Assembly: GCA_016806645.1 (NCBI GenBank)
Contig: JACSYO010000535.1
Location: 1,971,501-2,035,500 of the forward strand
Source: Ophiodon elongatus
Taxonomy: Eukaryota > Chordata > Actinopteri > Perciformes > Hexagrammidae
Length of the DNA stretch: 64,000 bases
Direction of reading: 5' to 3'
Within the stretch, counting starts at the first letter, position 1, and every line of letters starts with the position of its first letter. Of the stretch, positions 10,952 to 23,806 are shown in pieces. Made by a program: the position numbers and the translations under genes. The notes under the pieces are model-generated. The model had not been told where the DNA came from, did no database searches, and saw nothing but the letters and a program-made list of their open reading frames with translations.

Positions 10952-12414
10952 CCAGGTGAGGTCCTTCTCAGCAGAGCTGGTCACCGTTAATTAACTAGGT
11001 TGTGATCTTCTATATTTCAGTGTCTTTGTTGTCTCAGTGTTTGACACCAAATGTTTAAAGTGTATATAATTATTTAACAGCAGTGATATTGTCCACTGGT
11101 GTTCCTGCTGTGCTCAAGGAGAGAATCCACACTCATCCATGCTGCTGATGCATTGTGGACAGAGAAAATGAAGACGGTCCTAAGTCATTACGCACTGCCA
11201 CATCAGACGATAGACATGATTAATGTTTTTATTGTTAATGTGTTTTATCAGCTCGTCAAGTAATATGTTTGTATTGACAATGGATAAAATAATGTGGAAG
11301 GGGTCAACCTACTCCACATACATTCTCCAGCTGCTCCTGTTAGGTTAGCAACTAGCAGGTGAACACAGTGGAGCATTTAGCAGCAAGAGCTAGATACTAG
11401 GGGAAGGTAAAGCCCAAATCAGGTAAAAAAACTGTCTGCTTGAAGTGTAAATATAAACAAACCACAACACACACTCTAATGTGAATATAATGTATGTACG
11501 ATTATTTTTCTTTGATTGTCAAACGTTTACTTCTATGAAAATGAATCAGTGATTTGTTTTGGTTTTTGAAGGTAATCAATATGCCAGGTGACTTCAAATC
11601 TAATTACATTCACTCCTTACATTTACTTGAATTACAGTTTGTCTGCAGTAACATCATTTTGCCATCCGATTTCAATAAAAATGTCTTATAACACTTGTAG
11701 TTCTGGATAGTATTTTATAAATCTATCTATGACCATATGTGAAGGTGCAAGTTACAGAGTTTACCTCCAAGCAACATTTGATCAACATTCTATGTTTATT
11801 CATGTATCACTCACATTTCTCATATCGATATTCAGAACATTTTGAACATCAAACATACAAACAATTATATCTCATGATTGTGCGCACAGCAGATAAACCA
11901 GGTTATACTTTATTTCCACAACATACCATGAAGATATCAAGTGACTGCAACAGAAAGGTGATCATTTGTCTTATCCCACATTTTACATGAGTCAGGCTCT
12001 TTGTCAGTCTTTTTACAGAGCAGACGTGGGGCTTTAACTGAGAGGAAGACTGTTGGTTTCAAAAAATGTGTCCTTTTTACTTCAAATTTACTTTTGTTTG
12101 ATCAAAATGCATGCACTGGTGTCCCAAAGAGGGATAAACAGTGATCTTGATCCACTGTCTTGAACCCGTTACTGTTCACTGAAATAATCCCTCCTGTCTA
12201 TGTAAACCACATATACAGTTACATAGGACAAAATACCTCTGATACAGCAGCATAGACAATACTCAGTTACCATCACCTTACATTGAGCACTAATGACAGC
12301 GACAATCCACTGATGAATGAACATGTACAGTGAAGGCAGCAAACCTGTCAAATCAGACCTCCACGCTCTGTGACTCAAATCCCTATAAGGAGTGAACGAG
12401 TTACCTCTCAGCAG
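10952..12414. other. Spacer between CARD-FIIND gene and adra1b (two 3' UTRs)
   Basis: The two genes converge here. AATAAA at 11674-11679 on + fits the CARD-FIIND transcript, about 720 bp past its stop. The adra1b 3' UTR must enter from the right on -. No other gene is seen. Confidence 0.45.
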
Positions 12415-14520
12415 TCACACCATGTCATCAGGCACCATGCTGTCTTTGTTGGTCCCTCCCTTGTCTCTATTCTTCCCAAAGGAGAAAGAGAAAATGCCAC
12501 CAGTGGTCTCCTCAGCAGGTTTTCCTCCTCTTACCTCCCCTCTCAGAGCTCCTGGCTGGCAGTCTGCGGGGCTGCCAGGCAGCAGGTTGGGTGTGGAGGG
12601 AGTTGGGGTGGTGCCCCCCCAGATGTATAATGTTTCCCCTTCAGGGCAAGATGGGAGACCCTTGCTCAGGTAGCTGGGGCTCGGGCTGGTCGAGGAGGGC
12701 AGAGTACGCTGGCTGCCGTTCAAGCAGCTGGAGTTGTGATCCGCTGAGCCTTTGCGCGAGTGTCCGGAGGAGCTGAAGTTGGAGGAGCGGTAATTGTATG
12801 CTCTCCAGCCCGGATGCTTACGCTGGTGACACTGGCATCGTAGGATGCGGATGAAGGCCAGCTTGAACTCGCGGTTGTAGCAGGGGTAGATGATGGGGTT
12901 CAGGCAGCTGTTGAAGTAGCCCAGCCAGAAGATCACTTTGAAGAGGAGCTCAGGTGGGCGCAAGTTCACATTAAAGGACCCTGGAAACAGGAGAACAGAG
13001 AGAGAAAATGAAAACTCTCATTAGTGCCCAATGGCTTAGTACAGAAACCTCAAATGAACCCCCTAAAGGTCCGGGCAAACCATCTTTTATCAAACCGCTC
13101 CTTGCTTTACTCTGTGCTATTTTCACTGATTGAAAGGCTCAGTTGGAAACAAACTACTTCTCTCTACTAGTTACAATTTAGCAACATTTAGATCAAATCA
13201 TTGAGAGACATGTTTCAAACTGAAGGAATGATGCAGCCATAAACACACGGTGAGCGTCTTGTTTTATTATTTCATTTATTGGAAAGAAACGTTTTTTGCA
13301 AACCTTAAAGCTACCAAAAAGGGGAAAATAATTAGAGATGCACTGATCCAACTTTTTCTCTCCAAATACTGATCTACCTGATCTTTTTAATCAGAGCTGT
13401 ATCGGCTCAGTGCATCCTTGCTCATAATAAATTGACGATGAGTCTTGCAGTTTGTATTTTACCCAATAGGTGGCAGCAGTGACTAAGACTTAACAGCCAG
13501 ACTGCCTGCAGACAGGATGTGAAGCACAGAGGACCTATAAGTACAGTCAATTCCACGTTATTCTCAGTAAAGAAAGACCTTGTATATATGAAAGCTTTCA
13601 GAGGCAGAAAAAGTGCTCCCTTTTCAAAAACCCAATGCAGCCGCTCTGCTGCGTTCATGTGGAGAACCTTCACAAGGATACAGCGAGTGAGATGACCCTG
13701 AATCCCCTTTTAGATAAATACACTGCGGGAGACATGCTTCGCTTTGATCAAAGGGCAGAGAGTTGAAATGAAATGGCACCTTTTCTCTGAGAGTTTATGG
13801 AGGTCTCACCACCACAACGGCACACAGCTGAATGCACATGTGTGCATTTGGGGAGGTATGCCTTCTGGAAGACTCGACAAGACATGTTCTGCAGGGAGAG
13901 GCAACCCTAATGATGGAAAGGTCAACATTACAAAATAGTCTGAAACCACCGTGTCACGTTTGCTCATGGAATTTGTCCTGTGTTGCACTGCATTGATTTA
14001 CCTTACAAGCTAATGAGGTGAGAGGGAGAAGCCTGAAGATAAAAAACACAGCAAGTGTGAGATGAGTGTGAAAGAAACAAATACTTTGTGTGTTTGTGTG
14101 TGGGCAGATTTGAGTAAAACTGTGTGTCTTTACACCAACCCACATTCTTAAATCAATATCACATTCCTGGAGAGACTGAAGACGCACTTTAATGATGCAT
14201 TATAATCTCAGGCTTTCAAATATGAAATTATTAAGATATTATAGGCAGACCGATACCTCAGCTCGCTTCTTCATGAATACAACATCAGCAGCTTTAACAA
14301 TTATTTCAAGCGGTACAATGTACATTGTCTAATACATAGTCAACGGGTCAAATATATTACTGGTTGCGAGTAACGAAAACCTGAAGGGAGTTGGGAGTTG
14401 AAAATAACAATACAAAATCTTTTGATGCCACAAAAACCTGTGCACAAACCAACTATGCAACTATGCAAAGTTGATATCACAGAATTTTTTCATTCAAGAT
14501 CTAGAGAAAACACCCATGAG

Positions 14521-14558
<38 letters not shown>

Positions 14559-17500
14559 ACTCCAGTTAATTTGTTAACTGGAGGAAAGCGATGAGTGCAA
14601 CAACATGAGGAAATGTCACTTCCAACTTTCATTAGTGGCTCCTAAATGGCAGCACTACAATATGTGTGAATGTCCCGGTTGCCAGATTGTGAGATGAAAT
14701 TAGAGACGGCTGTCTGAATGTGTCTTGGCCTCCTGTTCTTTAGATGAATGGGTCTCTTTTCAGTGGCTGGTATTTTCACATGCTATTTTTGCTTCTGGAC
14801 AGCCACTTAAATGTGATTACATAATCGTGTGAGTTATGCTTGTGATTGTGATACAGGTTTGGAGTGGAATTAAAACTTTCTGTTATTTCTCTCCCCTGAT
14901 CTCTCCTCTCCTCTCCCTTTGTTCGTCCGTCTCTCTCGCTTTCTGAAAGTAGTGGGTTGCAAATATTCTCTCTTTTTATGGTCTAGCAGATCACAAATAT
15001 AGAATGAAAGAAACAAGCTAAGCATTTGCATTTGTAAGGCAATAATAATCCAATTTGTTTGTGTTTTTACATGATAAATGACTAAAACAATGTTAAACTC
15101 AGTCAATTAAAGTTATTGTATTGATTGACCGATTAATTTATTTTCCAACAGGATAATTGTATTATATAGTAAATAGTAATTGTAATGGCAATGCTCTCGA
15201 GTAGAAATCTGTGTGATGATAGCATACTAAGTAATATGTTCCAACTTATCTTTTTTATCAGTTCGTTAAATCATAAATAAATATGTATGGGATCTGTAGG
15301 ACGGAAACTAAGTATTTTTTTACATTAAACATTTATCTGACAGTTATTTTCTCAATGTATTGTTTAAAAATAGTGAAAATTTGGTCCACCCCAAGGTGAC
15401 ACTTTCACAGTGTCTGTGTCAACCCCCCCCCCCTCCCTCCCCCGAAATATATTCAATTCACAATGATCTACAACACACAAAAGTCCTCACACTGGAGAGG
15501 CCGTTACCAGATAAACTTGTGGCATTTTTCTTTGGAGATTCCTTTTTTTTTTTGTATGGCTGTTTATTGCCTTTATTAGTACAGCTGGAGAATGACAGCA
15601 AAGGGAGGAGAGAGAGGGATGATATGCAGCAAAGGGCCTCTATGTGGGGTTCACACTCCTCTGGGTGAGCCAGAGTTCGCCCAAGAATGTTTTGGCATTT
15701 GTAACTTGCAAATTGACTGATGTGATTATTCGGTTATCAAAATAGTTGATTCATTTTCTATTGAATCAATGAATTGAATACTTTGTTCAGCTTTATTACA
15801 TACCATGACAAAAGTAACCTTTTTCTTTTTTTCCTTTTTCCAAAACAGACTGATGAACACGGCAGAAATGTAGCAATAGTTGTGGCTCTCTTGGTTTAGT
15901 CAACAGTTAAGATAAGAAGAAATACTGCATTTCATTGCTACGCCTCTCAGATGTACTACAACAGTGTCTTCTGCACAGGCAAACACAGCTGTGTGGCTCT
16001 GCCTCTCAGGAAACACCTAGAGGCCACAACAGAGACCAAAAGGTGGCAGCTGTGCCTCCTTTCTACAAAAGTGCAGAATAAAATTGTAGGAAACACTGAA
16101 ATAAATCTGGTTGACAACAGACCTTCCTGTTGCCAGACGTGGTACATGTTTGTATGTTTAAGTTTTGTGTGAAGGTAGTCCATTTCTTTTGCTTGAAGGT
16201 GTTTATGTTGAAAGGCTTTAGTGTAAAAACAGCAGAGGATGCGAGACAATGGTATAGAGATAACTGTGGGATGGTTTTTGTTGTAGTCTTGTTGCTTCTG
16301 TTAAGAGACATGTTTGCACCTCCTTCCTGAGAACAGGCACGTACACACACGAGCACATCTCACTATCAAACACAGGAACATGTTAACAAAACAAGGCATC
16401 CTGTTATTCTCACTAATTGGAAGAAGTGATGCCTATTCTATGCCATGCAGAGCACAAACACACACACACACACACTCTGCTCCCCAAAAACTCACACATC
16501 CTGTTTCATAACACGTCCATAAATGTGATTAATATGTCTTGATCTAAAAGGACAGAAGTTATTGCCCTCGCATATTGCTTTCAATGAAACCATAGCATGA
16601 AGCTATTTTTGGAAAATTGAGTTGACGTCCCAGGGACCCTCACTTTCACCCCCGCTGCCCCGTGGCCCCTCCAGCTCAGATCTGACAACCCCGTTCTACT
16701 CCGTGGCTTTGGCGCTTAGCACTCTCATTATTTTTCCCCTTCAAAAATCATTTCAATTACCCCCGAGGTTGAGTGCAAGGGCCGGCCAGCTCATGCAACA
16801 AAAACACACACACACGCTTGTGTAAGATGCACACACGCACAGTATCTCTTCCAAAAAACACTTCTACATGGAAACAATTGGTTCACACCTCAGAGTGTTG
16901 GTTTCACTCACACATGGGCCCACTGCTTGCACCAGTTGCTAAATGCGAGGCCTTCACAGCACATTAGTGTCTGCACTGGGTGTTAAAGAGCCGTGGGACA
17001 ATGTGTGCAATAAAATAAAACACGTATCCGATGAAGGTTTTTTTTTTTTTTTTATCCGGCTGAGATGAGAACAAGAGGAAACAGCCTATTGAAACACCTA
17101 GAATGTAGACGAGTCCCGACACTGAATCTTAATATTTTAGAAGTTATTACATGTTTTTATTCTTTATGACAATGCTTTCATGCTTACAGTTCTATGTTTA
17201 TGCTTCCCTTATCTCGGTTTAGCTTTGTTGTCTTTGTTTAACTGTATGTCGTCAATTTATTGAATTTCCTGTCAATGGACAGGAAATTAATTAGAAATGG
17301 TTTTAATAATAAATCAATCTTCAATCAATTGTAATTTTTCTAGCGAGATAGCTTCTTTTCCTCTGCTTATATAAAAAAACAGAAAAAACAACTCTTTTAA
17401 AATATTTCCTGACATTTCATACACCAAACGATTAATGAATTAATGGTGAAAACAACTGGCAGAATAATTAACAATGAGAATGAGACAGTTGCAGCCCCAG

Positions 17501-18449
17501 CTGTATGTTTACTCTATGCATGCATCTTTCTGTAAATTAGTCTGTGTGCAGGTCTAGCTGCTGACTACTGGAGTGTCCTGACTCAGATTCTTTTTTTTTT
17601 TTTTTACTTGTTGCACGATTTTTTTGTTGTTTCTTTGCAACAATGTTGTGTTTATAGGAAGTATTATTAACTTAATCTATCTTTACGCTTGGAAACTTTA
17701 TCTGGAATTTAGAATAAAGGTCTCTGTGTCTGAAAAATGTTTCTCTCAACATACTGTTGTGATATAGAAGGTCAACAAACATTTTTGGGAAACTTTGGCT
17801 GCTTTTGTTACGTCTGGCCCCTCAAAAAGCCTTTTTTGGCGAATTTCTGCACTAGTCTCTGCTTATTGCTGTGAAATTAAAAGGCTACAGTGTCATTTTC
17901 TTTCATAATGTGATCCAAGAATGTGTTCTGAAATAACTTAAAGTTTAGATATGTCCCCCTTACTGACAGGTTAAGTTAGACAGCACTCAGTAAGTGTATG
18001 TGCAAATTTGGGGCTGCTTTTCGTTCAGGGAAACTCGCCTGGAGCAACAGTAACTTAAAAACTTTGATGTAATGTTTATAATCTTGAAGTCCGTATATCT
18101 TACTTTGTTCCAAATAAAAGGCGTAAAAAGGAAACACGATAATTCAGAACCTGAAAAAGGAATGATGCTTGTCATTTATGTGCAAAAACAAAAACAATTG
18201 TTTTCAGGATTTGGATCAGATAAGTCAGATCAGTTGTGAAGGGTGAGAGTTCTCATATTTCCTTAAGCTGCACATGTTCTAAATTTGAGGCTTCTGGGGT
18301 CAGAGGTCACGGTGACTCTTGCTGGCAACTTTCAGTCTCAATTTCACCTGGCTTTAAAACTCTTTAAAACTCTGCAGCAACACTGACATAGTCACCCAAA
18401 ACACACATTGACAAAGTTGCACATTAACACACATACCGTTTTCAAAATT

Positions 18450-18491
<42 letters not shown>

Positions 18492-18514
18492 CACACACAC
18501 ACACACACACAAAC

Positions 18515-18552
<38 letters not shown>

Positions 18553-18554
18553 AA

Positions 18555-18585
<31 letters not shown>

Positions 18586-21268
18586 AAACACACGTGCCAT
18601 TCGCTGACACCAGCGCCAACCAAACCTTCACATACGTTCCATATCAATGGCGGTATTCAGAGGAAGGAGCAGGGGAATAACAAGTGTGAGGCAGGAAATC
18701 CCAATCTGTGGGTGGAGGCTAATGAATACCCAGGGAGCAACATGATGACAGACGCAGCCCTTTCACACTTTAAGCATTTAAGTTCAGACGAGTCACACAA
18801 GAGAGCAGGGGCACAAACTTACATTAATAAACAACAAGGTTTCCTTCAATGATCTTTAGGAAAAAGAGGATGTAATTTCAGTCTCATGCGTTGACATAGT
18901 GGATAGATAAGTCCACTATAACACTATATTTATACAATATGTATATATAGCAGATGTATTGTGTGGAATTCCCCACTAGAGGACTGATGGACTCGTTTGT
19001 ATGATTTCTTTCATGCATCTTTGAGGCCAGTTCAAAATGAGCTTGAAATCAGGCCGTATGTTTCTCTGTCACATTGTATCAGTATGCTACACCAGAGATT
19101 GTACAGAGACACCTATACCCCTGGGGACCTTCTTGGCAGTTTGTTGATTAATGTACACTAACAGGCCCCTCCTGAATCTGCCCTCTGATCTGAAAATCCA
19201 AACCATGGAAAATAACATGTGTTATATGCTTTTGGTATGCTCACTATACCCCACGAGGACAAATTATCCCCACTATGTAGTGATGTGTGTGTGTCCATGT
19301 GAAGAGGTGATAACCCGCAGCTTGAAGCCAAGGGCATAAACATGTTCCCCTATGACCACCGCAAATGTGTGCATGCGCAGGCTCATGCCAATATACACAC
19401 TCACAACAAGCAGCATATAGGATGAATTCATCCATGCAAGATTTCAAAATACAGCAGCCATAATTGTAGGTCAGGCTTTGTTCAGTGCGCCTCCATCACT
19501 ATTAAATACGTATTTAACCTCTTTGCACTTTCACCAAAGAATATATTGTATCATTTTCTCTACAGGTTTGTAAACAGCCATGACAGTGGGGTGCTGAATG
19601 TTTGCCACTCCCAGTGGCATCACAGGCCTTTAAATACAGCAACCAGAGCAGAGGGAGGCAATGTACTCTTCACTTGGCACACTGTGTTGCACCAGCTGAT
19701 TAACTGAGGGAATAATGCAAGGATTACACTCATAATGTTTGGCTTGTGAAGAATTCCTCCTTCGTCTCTGAAAAACATGTTTTATCACACATCATAGGCC
19801 CTGGGTTTAGAAATCACAACATCGGTGTTGGCTTTGGCAATGTAGAGTTGGACAATTTTAAAGGCGGCCCAAATTCAAAGTCTCTATCATAAAATATGAT
19901 GCATTCTAACTTAATTACATGAACAGAGGCTGTGAAGTCAGATAAATAATATAGATCCACTCCCACTGCACTATATTGAATGCCTCAATAATATATGGGT
20001 GATGTTATTTTCTTATTCCTGCAGTAGGCTTATAAAAGGAACACTACCATATATCAAACACACTCTAGGGTTTGTTGACGATTCAGAGCAGTAAATAGGA
20101 GACCAGCTATAGATGTGATTTACAAGGCCTGTAGCCTTCAGTTTAACTTCCTACAGATATTTAGATGTCTGTAATATCTTTTCTGCAGATCTCATTAATT
20201 CAATTCAATTACGTTTTTTTTTTTTTATCGGATTGGCTTGTGAGGAACATGTTTCATTCATGACAGCAGCCCTATAACAGACCACAATTTCCTATTGGAC
20301 CTACCTATGGGTAATGCGAGGAAGAAGGGCAGCCAACAAAGCGTAAACATGCCGACCACAACTCCCAAAGTTTTTGCCGCTTTCTTCTCCCGGGAGAATT
20401 TCAGAAGTTTTATCGTGAGGGAACTTCTCGCTTGGTGCGCGCGGCCCTTGCTGGTGCCTGCATTGCCGGGCTCCTCGTGCACCTGTGAACCCTTGTGGAT
20501 CCTGAGGGTCAGCTCACCGGAGTTCATCCTCTCGCGCATCACACCGGCTTCCAGGTTCTTAGTGGTCCGTTTGGCGACTATGTACACCCGGCAGTACATG
20601 ACCAGAATAACGATGAGAGGGATGTAGAAGGAGCCGAGGGAGGAGAAGAGCGCGTAAAAGGGCTCCTCGGTGATGGGGCAGACCGTGTCGTCCGGCGACG
20701 GCGGCTGCTTCCACCCGAGCAAAGGTCCGATGGAGATGACCACCGACAGCACCCACACACCGAGCATGGCCAACAGAGCCCGCTTCTCTGTCACGATGCT
20801 CGGGTACTGGAGCGGGTAGCTCACTCCGATGTAGCGATCGATGGATATTACGCACAGACTCATGATGGACGCGGTGCAGCACAGCACGTCCACCGCAGCC
20901 CAAATGTCACAGAAGATCCTGCCGAAGACCCAGTAGTCTAAGATCTCCAGAGTGGCGGACACCGGCAGCACCGTGGTGCCCAGCAGCAGGTCGGCGATGG
21001 CCAGGTTGATGATGAAGTAGTTTGTCGGTGTCCGCAGGTGCTTGTTGCACACCACCGAGAGGATGACGAGGATATTGCCCGCGATGGCGAACACGATGAA
21101 AGCCCCCAGCACCAAGCCGAGCGGGATGGCTCGGGTGAGGACCACCGCCGTATGGTTCCCCCCGGAGCTGTTGAACAGGTTGACCGGGGAGGACGCGTTC
21201 GGAATCCCGCCGAGTTCCGAGGAACCATTTTTCCACAAGTTTGTGACATTGTCAGTGCTCAGATTCAT
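12415..21268 (-). CDS. adra1b: Alpha-1B adrenergic receptor
   Basis: Gq-coupled plasma-membrane receptor for noradrenaline and adrenaline. Two minus-strand coding exons, 21268-20305 and 12980-12415, join in phase 1 (1530 nt, 509 residues). The single intron after TM6 is characteristic of alpha-1 receptors. The N-terminus has six N-glycosylation sequons (N2, N7, N14, N24, N33, N38). TM1 spans about 47-73 (N65) and TM2 carries D93. In TM3, D127 is the amine-binding aspartate and D144-R145-Y146 the DRY motif. TM4 has W172, and TM5 has S209, S210 and S213 for the catechol. TM6 has CWLPFF and TM7 N349-P-I-I-Y353. C370 and C372 after helix 8 are likely palmitoylation sites. SREKKAAKTLG in loop 3 and SGSQRTLPS-like CLNGSQRTLPSSTSPSPSYL in the tail point to the 1B subtype rather than 1A or 1D. 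The cytoplasmic tail is otherwise divergent and lacks human 1B's Arg-rich run. Whether it is the teleost 'a' or 'b' paralogue cannot be told. Confidence 0.95.
13333..13412 (+). repeat. Fish 'gatgcaccgatcc' dispersed-repeat fragment
   Basis: Short stretch reading AGAGATGCACTGATCCAACTTT and then TATCGGCTCAGTGC. This is a decayed piece of a common fish repeat in the adra1b intron. It is short, so the call is tentative. Confidence 0.35.
14524..14556. repeat. (CA)n microsatellite
   Basis: Perfect CA run of about 16 units in the adra1b intron. Confidence 0.9.
17400..17500 (-). repeat. Teleost 'gggctgcaactaa' repeat fragment, reverse orientation
   Basis: The reverse complement begins GGGGCTGCAACTGTCTCATT and continues to ATTAATCGTTTGGTGTATGA, the same layout as 5211-5330. 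It lies in the adra1b intron. Confidence 0.55.
18451..18593. repeat. Compound (CA)n microsatellite
   Basis: About 140 bp of CA units, interrupted several times by AAACA or AAAACA. This hints that a CA-plus-AAACAAAA block was duplicated in steps. The repeat is open in several frames, but those are not genes. Confidence 0.9.
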
Positions 21269-22679
21269 TTTGACTCAAGAGGTCCTCCATAGCAGGCTTC
21301 AGATCACTTGTAACGGCAACTCACGAAAGAGCTTTACAGAACATACAATAACTTGCCTAAATGTCCCAAGTCTGCATTGTTTCGCTGCGTATTTGCAATT
21401 TTGTTTCCAAATCACTGCTGAGGTGTTTATCGGAGAAAACCCGCTCACTGTGCAGCGTACAGTCCCCATGCAGTCCTCCCTCCACTCTCCTGAGGGCTCA
21501 GTGGAGAAGTGAGGGGGGCAGCAGTGATCCCCTGCCTCCTCTGCGCCACACACAGCGCTCCCATCTAGGCCTACTGGCCAAATGTACCGAAACACCAGTC
21601 TATAAGCACGCATGGTTACAGGAAGAACAGTTAATCCACACACACGCATACGATGGTTGCATCATTTTACGTGCGCATTTTGGGAGAGGCGCCTCTTTGG
21701 CGTGTTGTTGCCTTTTTGTTTTTCCTTCGTGGGAGGGAGCTTAACTTGACAATTATCAGCGAAAGACTTTTGTGCCAAAACTACCTTAACCCTGATGCCG
21801 TCTATTAGTTTGTTTAGTTACTTAGTTAGATAACAAGATAATTGATAATACACAAATGTGACTCAGGTATATGCTTGAGCACCTCTCAGTGTAATGACCA
21901 TTGGAATAAGATACTCGTTTGTTTTACAGAGTAATTAATTAGGATGCCCAGGCAGGCAACTTAAAAGATTACCTGCCTGAGCCTTAAAGGTCAAATTGAC
22001 TAAGTTCAAAAGTAGTTAACAAAATTACATATTCCCTCTGCTGTAACATGTCTTGTGAAAAAGTTTCCTATTTTGGTCAAATGCAGGAGTTCCTGAAAGT
22101 AACCTCACTTTGGATCTGAGTGCAGTTAGTGAGAAGCGACTGATTTAATGGGCTGAGTTCAGACACAAGCACATTCCTTAAACAGAGGTTCTTCCTGTTT
22201 AAGATATTTTCCCTTCTCCTGATGTAACACTGGTGGAGGACATATTGCAACAAGTTTCTTTGGATCTTTTATGAATAAATGTATAGGCTACAGAATTTTT
22301 AAAGATGTTTTTATTCACTCACTAGAGTACATTCTCTGTTTTACCAATACTATTTATAGCTTCAGGTTAGGCAATCTTTTGCACCAGGTCATCACAAAAG
22401 TCTGGGATGTTAGTATTTAATTTATTTATTTAAAAAAGTTTATTCACAATATTACATTTTCAGCCTTTATGTAATAATATTAAGTATCTCTCAAGACAAT
22501 GCTCTTGGGTTGAAGATGTTTCTTTTTATCCAATGAAAACTTCTATTTCTCACAATTTTCTTTACTTTTTGATTCTTCCAGGATAACAATAACTTAAAGC
22601 ATTCATCTGTTACTTCACTGCTGATCATCAAGTTCAGTTTTTAACTAAAAAAAACGACGCTTTCAACTAACTTAATAAA
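21269..22679. other. adra1b upstream flank
   Basis: Contains the 5' UTR and presumably the promoter of adra1b, immediately left of the repeat-rich region. The first about 450 bp are relatively GC-rich. No TATA box was identified. No other gene is recognised. Confidence 0.45.
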
Positions 22680-22997
22680 ATCATGGAAAGGATTTCCACA
22701 TGACTAAAATGCTTTCTTTAAGCATAAAACAATTATGTTGATCAAACTTAAAGTACTTGAGTAGGATCAACTTAATTTATTAGGGTTGGTTCAACGCATT
22801 TACTTGGGTTGTGTAAAACTCAACCTAATAGGGTTGGTTTGACTAATTCTACATTAGTAAAAAAATACACTAGTCAATTAAGTTGGACCAACTCAAATTA
22901 ATTAATTTTATCCGGCCCAAGTAAATTATATTGGACCAACAGAATTGCTTATTGCTTAAAGAAAGCAGTTTAATCGTGTTGAAATACTTTCCATGAT
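22680..22997. mobile_element. MITE with long terminal inverted repeats
   Basis: The left end ATCATGGAAAGGATTTCCAC runs through GCTTTCTTTAAGCA. It is mirrored by the right end, whose reverse complement is ATCATGGAAAGTATTTCAAC and also runs through GCTTTCTTTAAGCA. The arms are about 54 bp with few mismatches, and the total is 318 bp. There is no coding capacity, so this is a non-autonomous DNA transposon. The superfamily is unknown because no clean target-site duplication was seen. Confidence 0.75.
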
Positions 22998-23515
22998 TTA
23001 GCTAAAGCTAATTCTAAAAATAACTTTAGAGTGTTAACATTTTTCAAATGTTTACCATGAACCAGAACTGAAACTTAAGTTTTAACAAAATATACAGCCT
23101 GGTTGGCTGGAAACATAACAAGACAAATGGGAGATGTTGCAATAAAATTGTATTTCTCAAAATAGGCACTGAATAATGTTTTACACGAGCAGTTGTTTGC
23201 AAACAACATATGAATCAAAATACAAGTTTTCTCAACTTTCTATGACATGCATACATACAAAATAATAAAGTACACGGCTTCACTTATTTTTGAAACATGT
23301 TCCGTATACAATTGTTTGAAAACTGCAACCCCCAAACATACAAGTAACAGTTTCTTGACTCTTCAAATGAGTAAAAAAATATCCTTCTCTTTAGGAAGAT
23401 CAATACAAGTGCACAAATGACAACTGAATGTTGACAATTCCAGCAGCTTCTGGGAGTTTTGTTGATGATGGACTCTACTTAAATTAATGTGCAAGGCATT
23501 CCATGTCTTAAAAGG
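22998..23515. other. Intergenic, nothing recognised
   Basis: AT-rich spacer between a MITE and a SINE. No gene seen. Confidence 0.5.
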
Positions 23516-23806
23516 GTGACTGTGGTTCAGTGGTGAGCAGGGTCGTCCTTCAATCAGAGGATCGGCGGTTTGATCCCCAGCTCCACGTTGACATGTTGAT
23601 GTGTCCTTGGGCAAGACACTTAACCCCAAATTGCTCCTGTAGCTGTGCTAAAGGTGTATGAATGTTAGCTACTCCTGATGGGCAGGTGGCACCTTAGCTC
23701 CTCCCATCAGTGTGTGGATGGTTGAATGATGTCATGTAGTGTTAAAGAGCTTTGAGTGGTCAGAAGACTAGAAAAGATCTATAAAAGTACAGGTCCATGT
23801 ACCATT
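23516..23806 (+). mobile_element. tRNA-derived SINE
   Basis: About 290 bp. The head has a polymerase III box A (TGGTTCAGTGGTGAGC, from about 23523) and box B (GGTTTGATCCC, 23567-23577). The body includes GTCCTTGGGCAAGACACTTA and GGGCAGGTGGCACCTTAGCT. The tail reads TTTGAGTGGTCAGAAGACTA and AAAGATCTATAAAAGTACAG. This is the layout of a common teleost SINE. A reverse-oriented 3'-end fragment lies at 31142-31212. It is not a functional tRNA gene. Confidence 0.8.

Larger units (their letters stand above)
12981..20304 (-). other. adra1b intron 1 (7.3 kb)
   Basis: Begins GTAGGT after 20305 and ends in TTTCCAG before 12980. It holds CA microsatellites, a fragment of a fish dispersed repeat at 17400-17500 and a decayed 'agagatgcactgatcc' repeat near 13333-13412. 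I see no nested gene. Open frames inside it match no protein family. Confidence 0.85.

Noticed and set aside
12370..12776. Open frames on + opposite adra1b exon 2
   Set aside because: Antisense shadows of the receptor tail.
18354..18680. Open frames made of HTHTHT or VCVCVC
   Set aside because: Translations of CA/GT microsatellites; the same applies at 35288-35565, 47971-48288 and 58057-58566.
20295..21512. Open frames on + and in other frames across adra1b exon 1
   Set aside because: Antisense or out-of-frame shadows of a GC-rich receptor exon; no domain of their own.
23516..23590. A tRNA gene
   Set aside because: Box A and box B are present, but no cloverleaf acceptor stem closes, and the head continues into a SINE body and tail.
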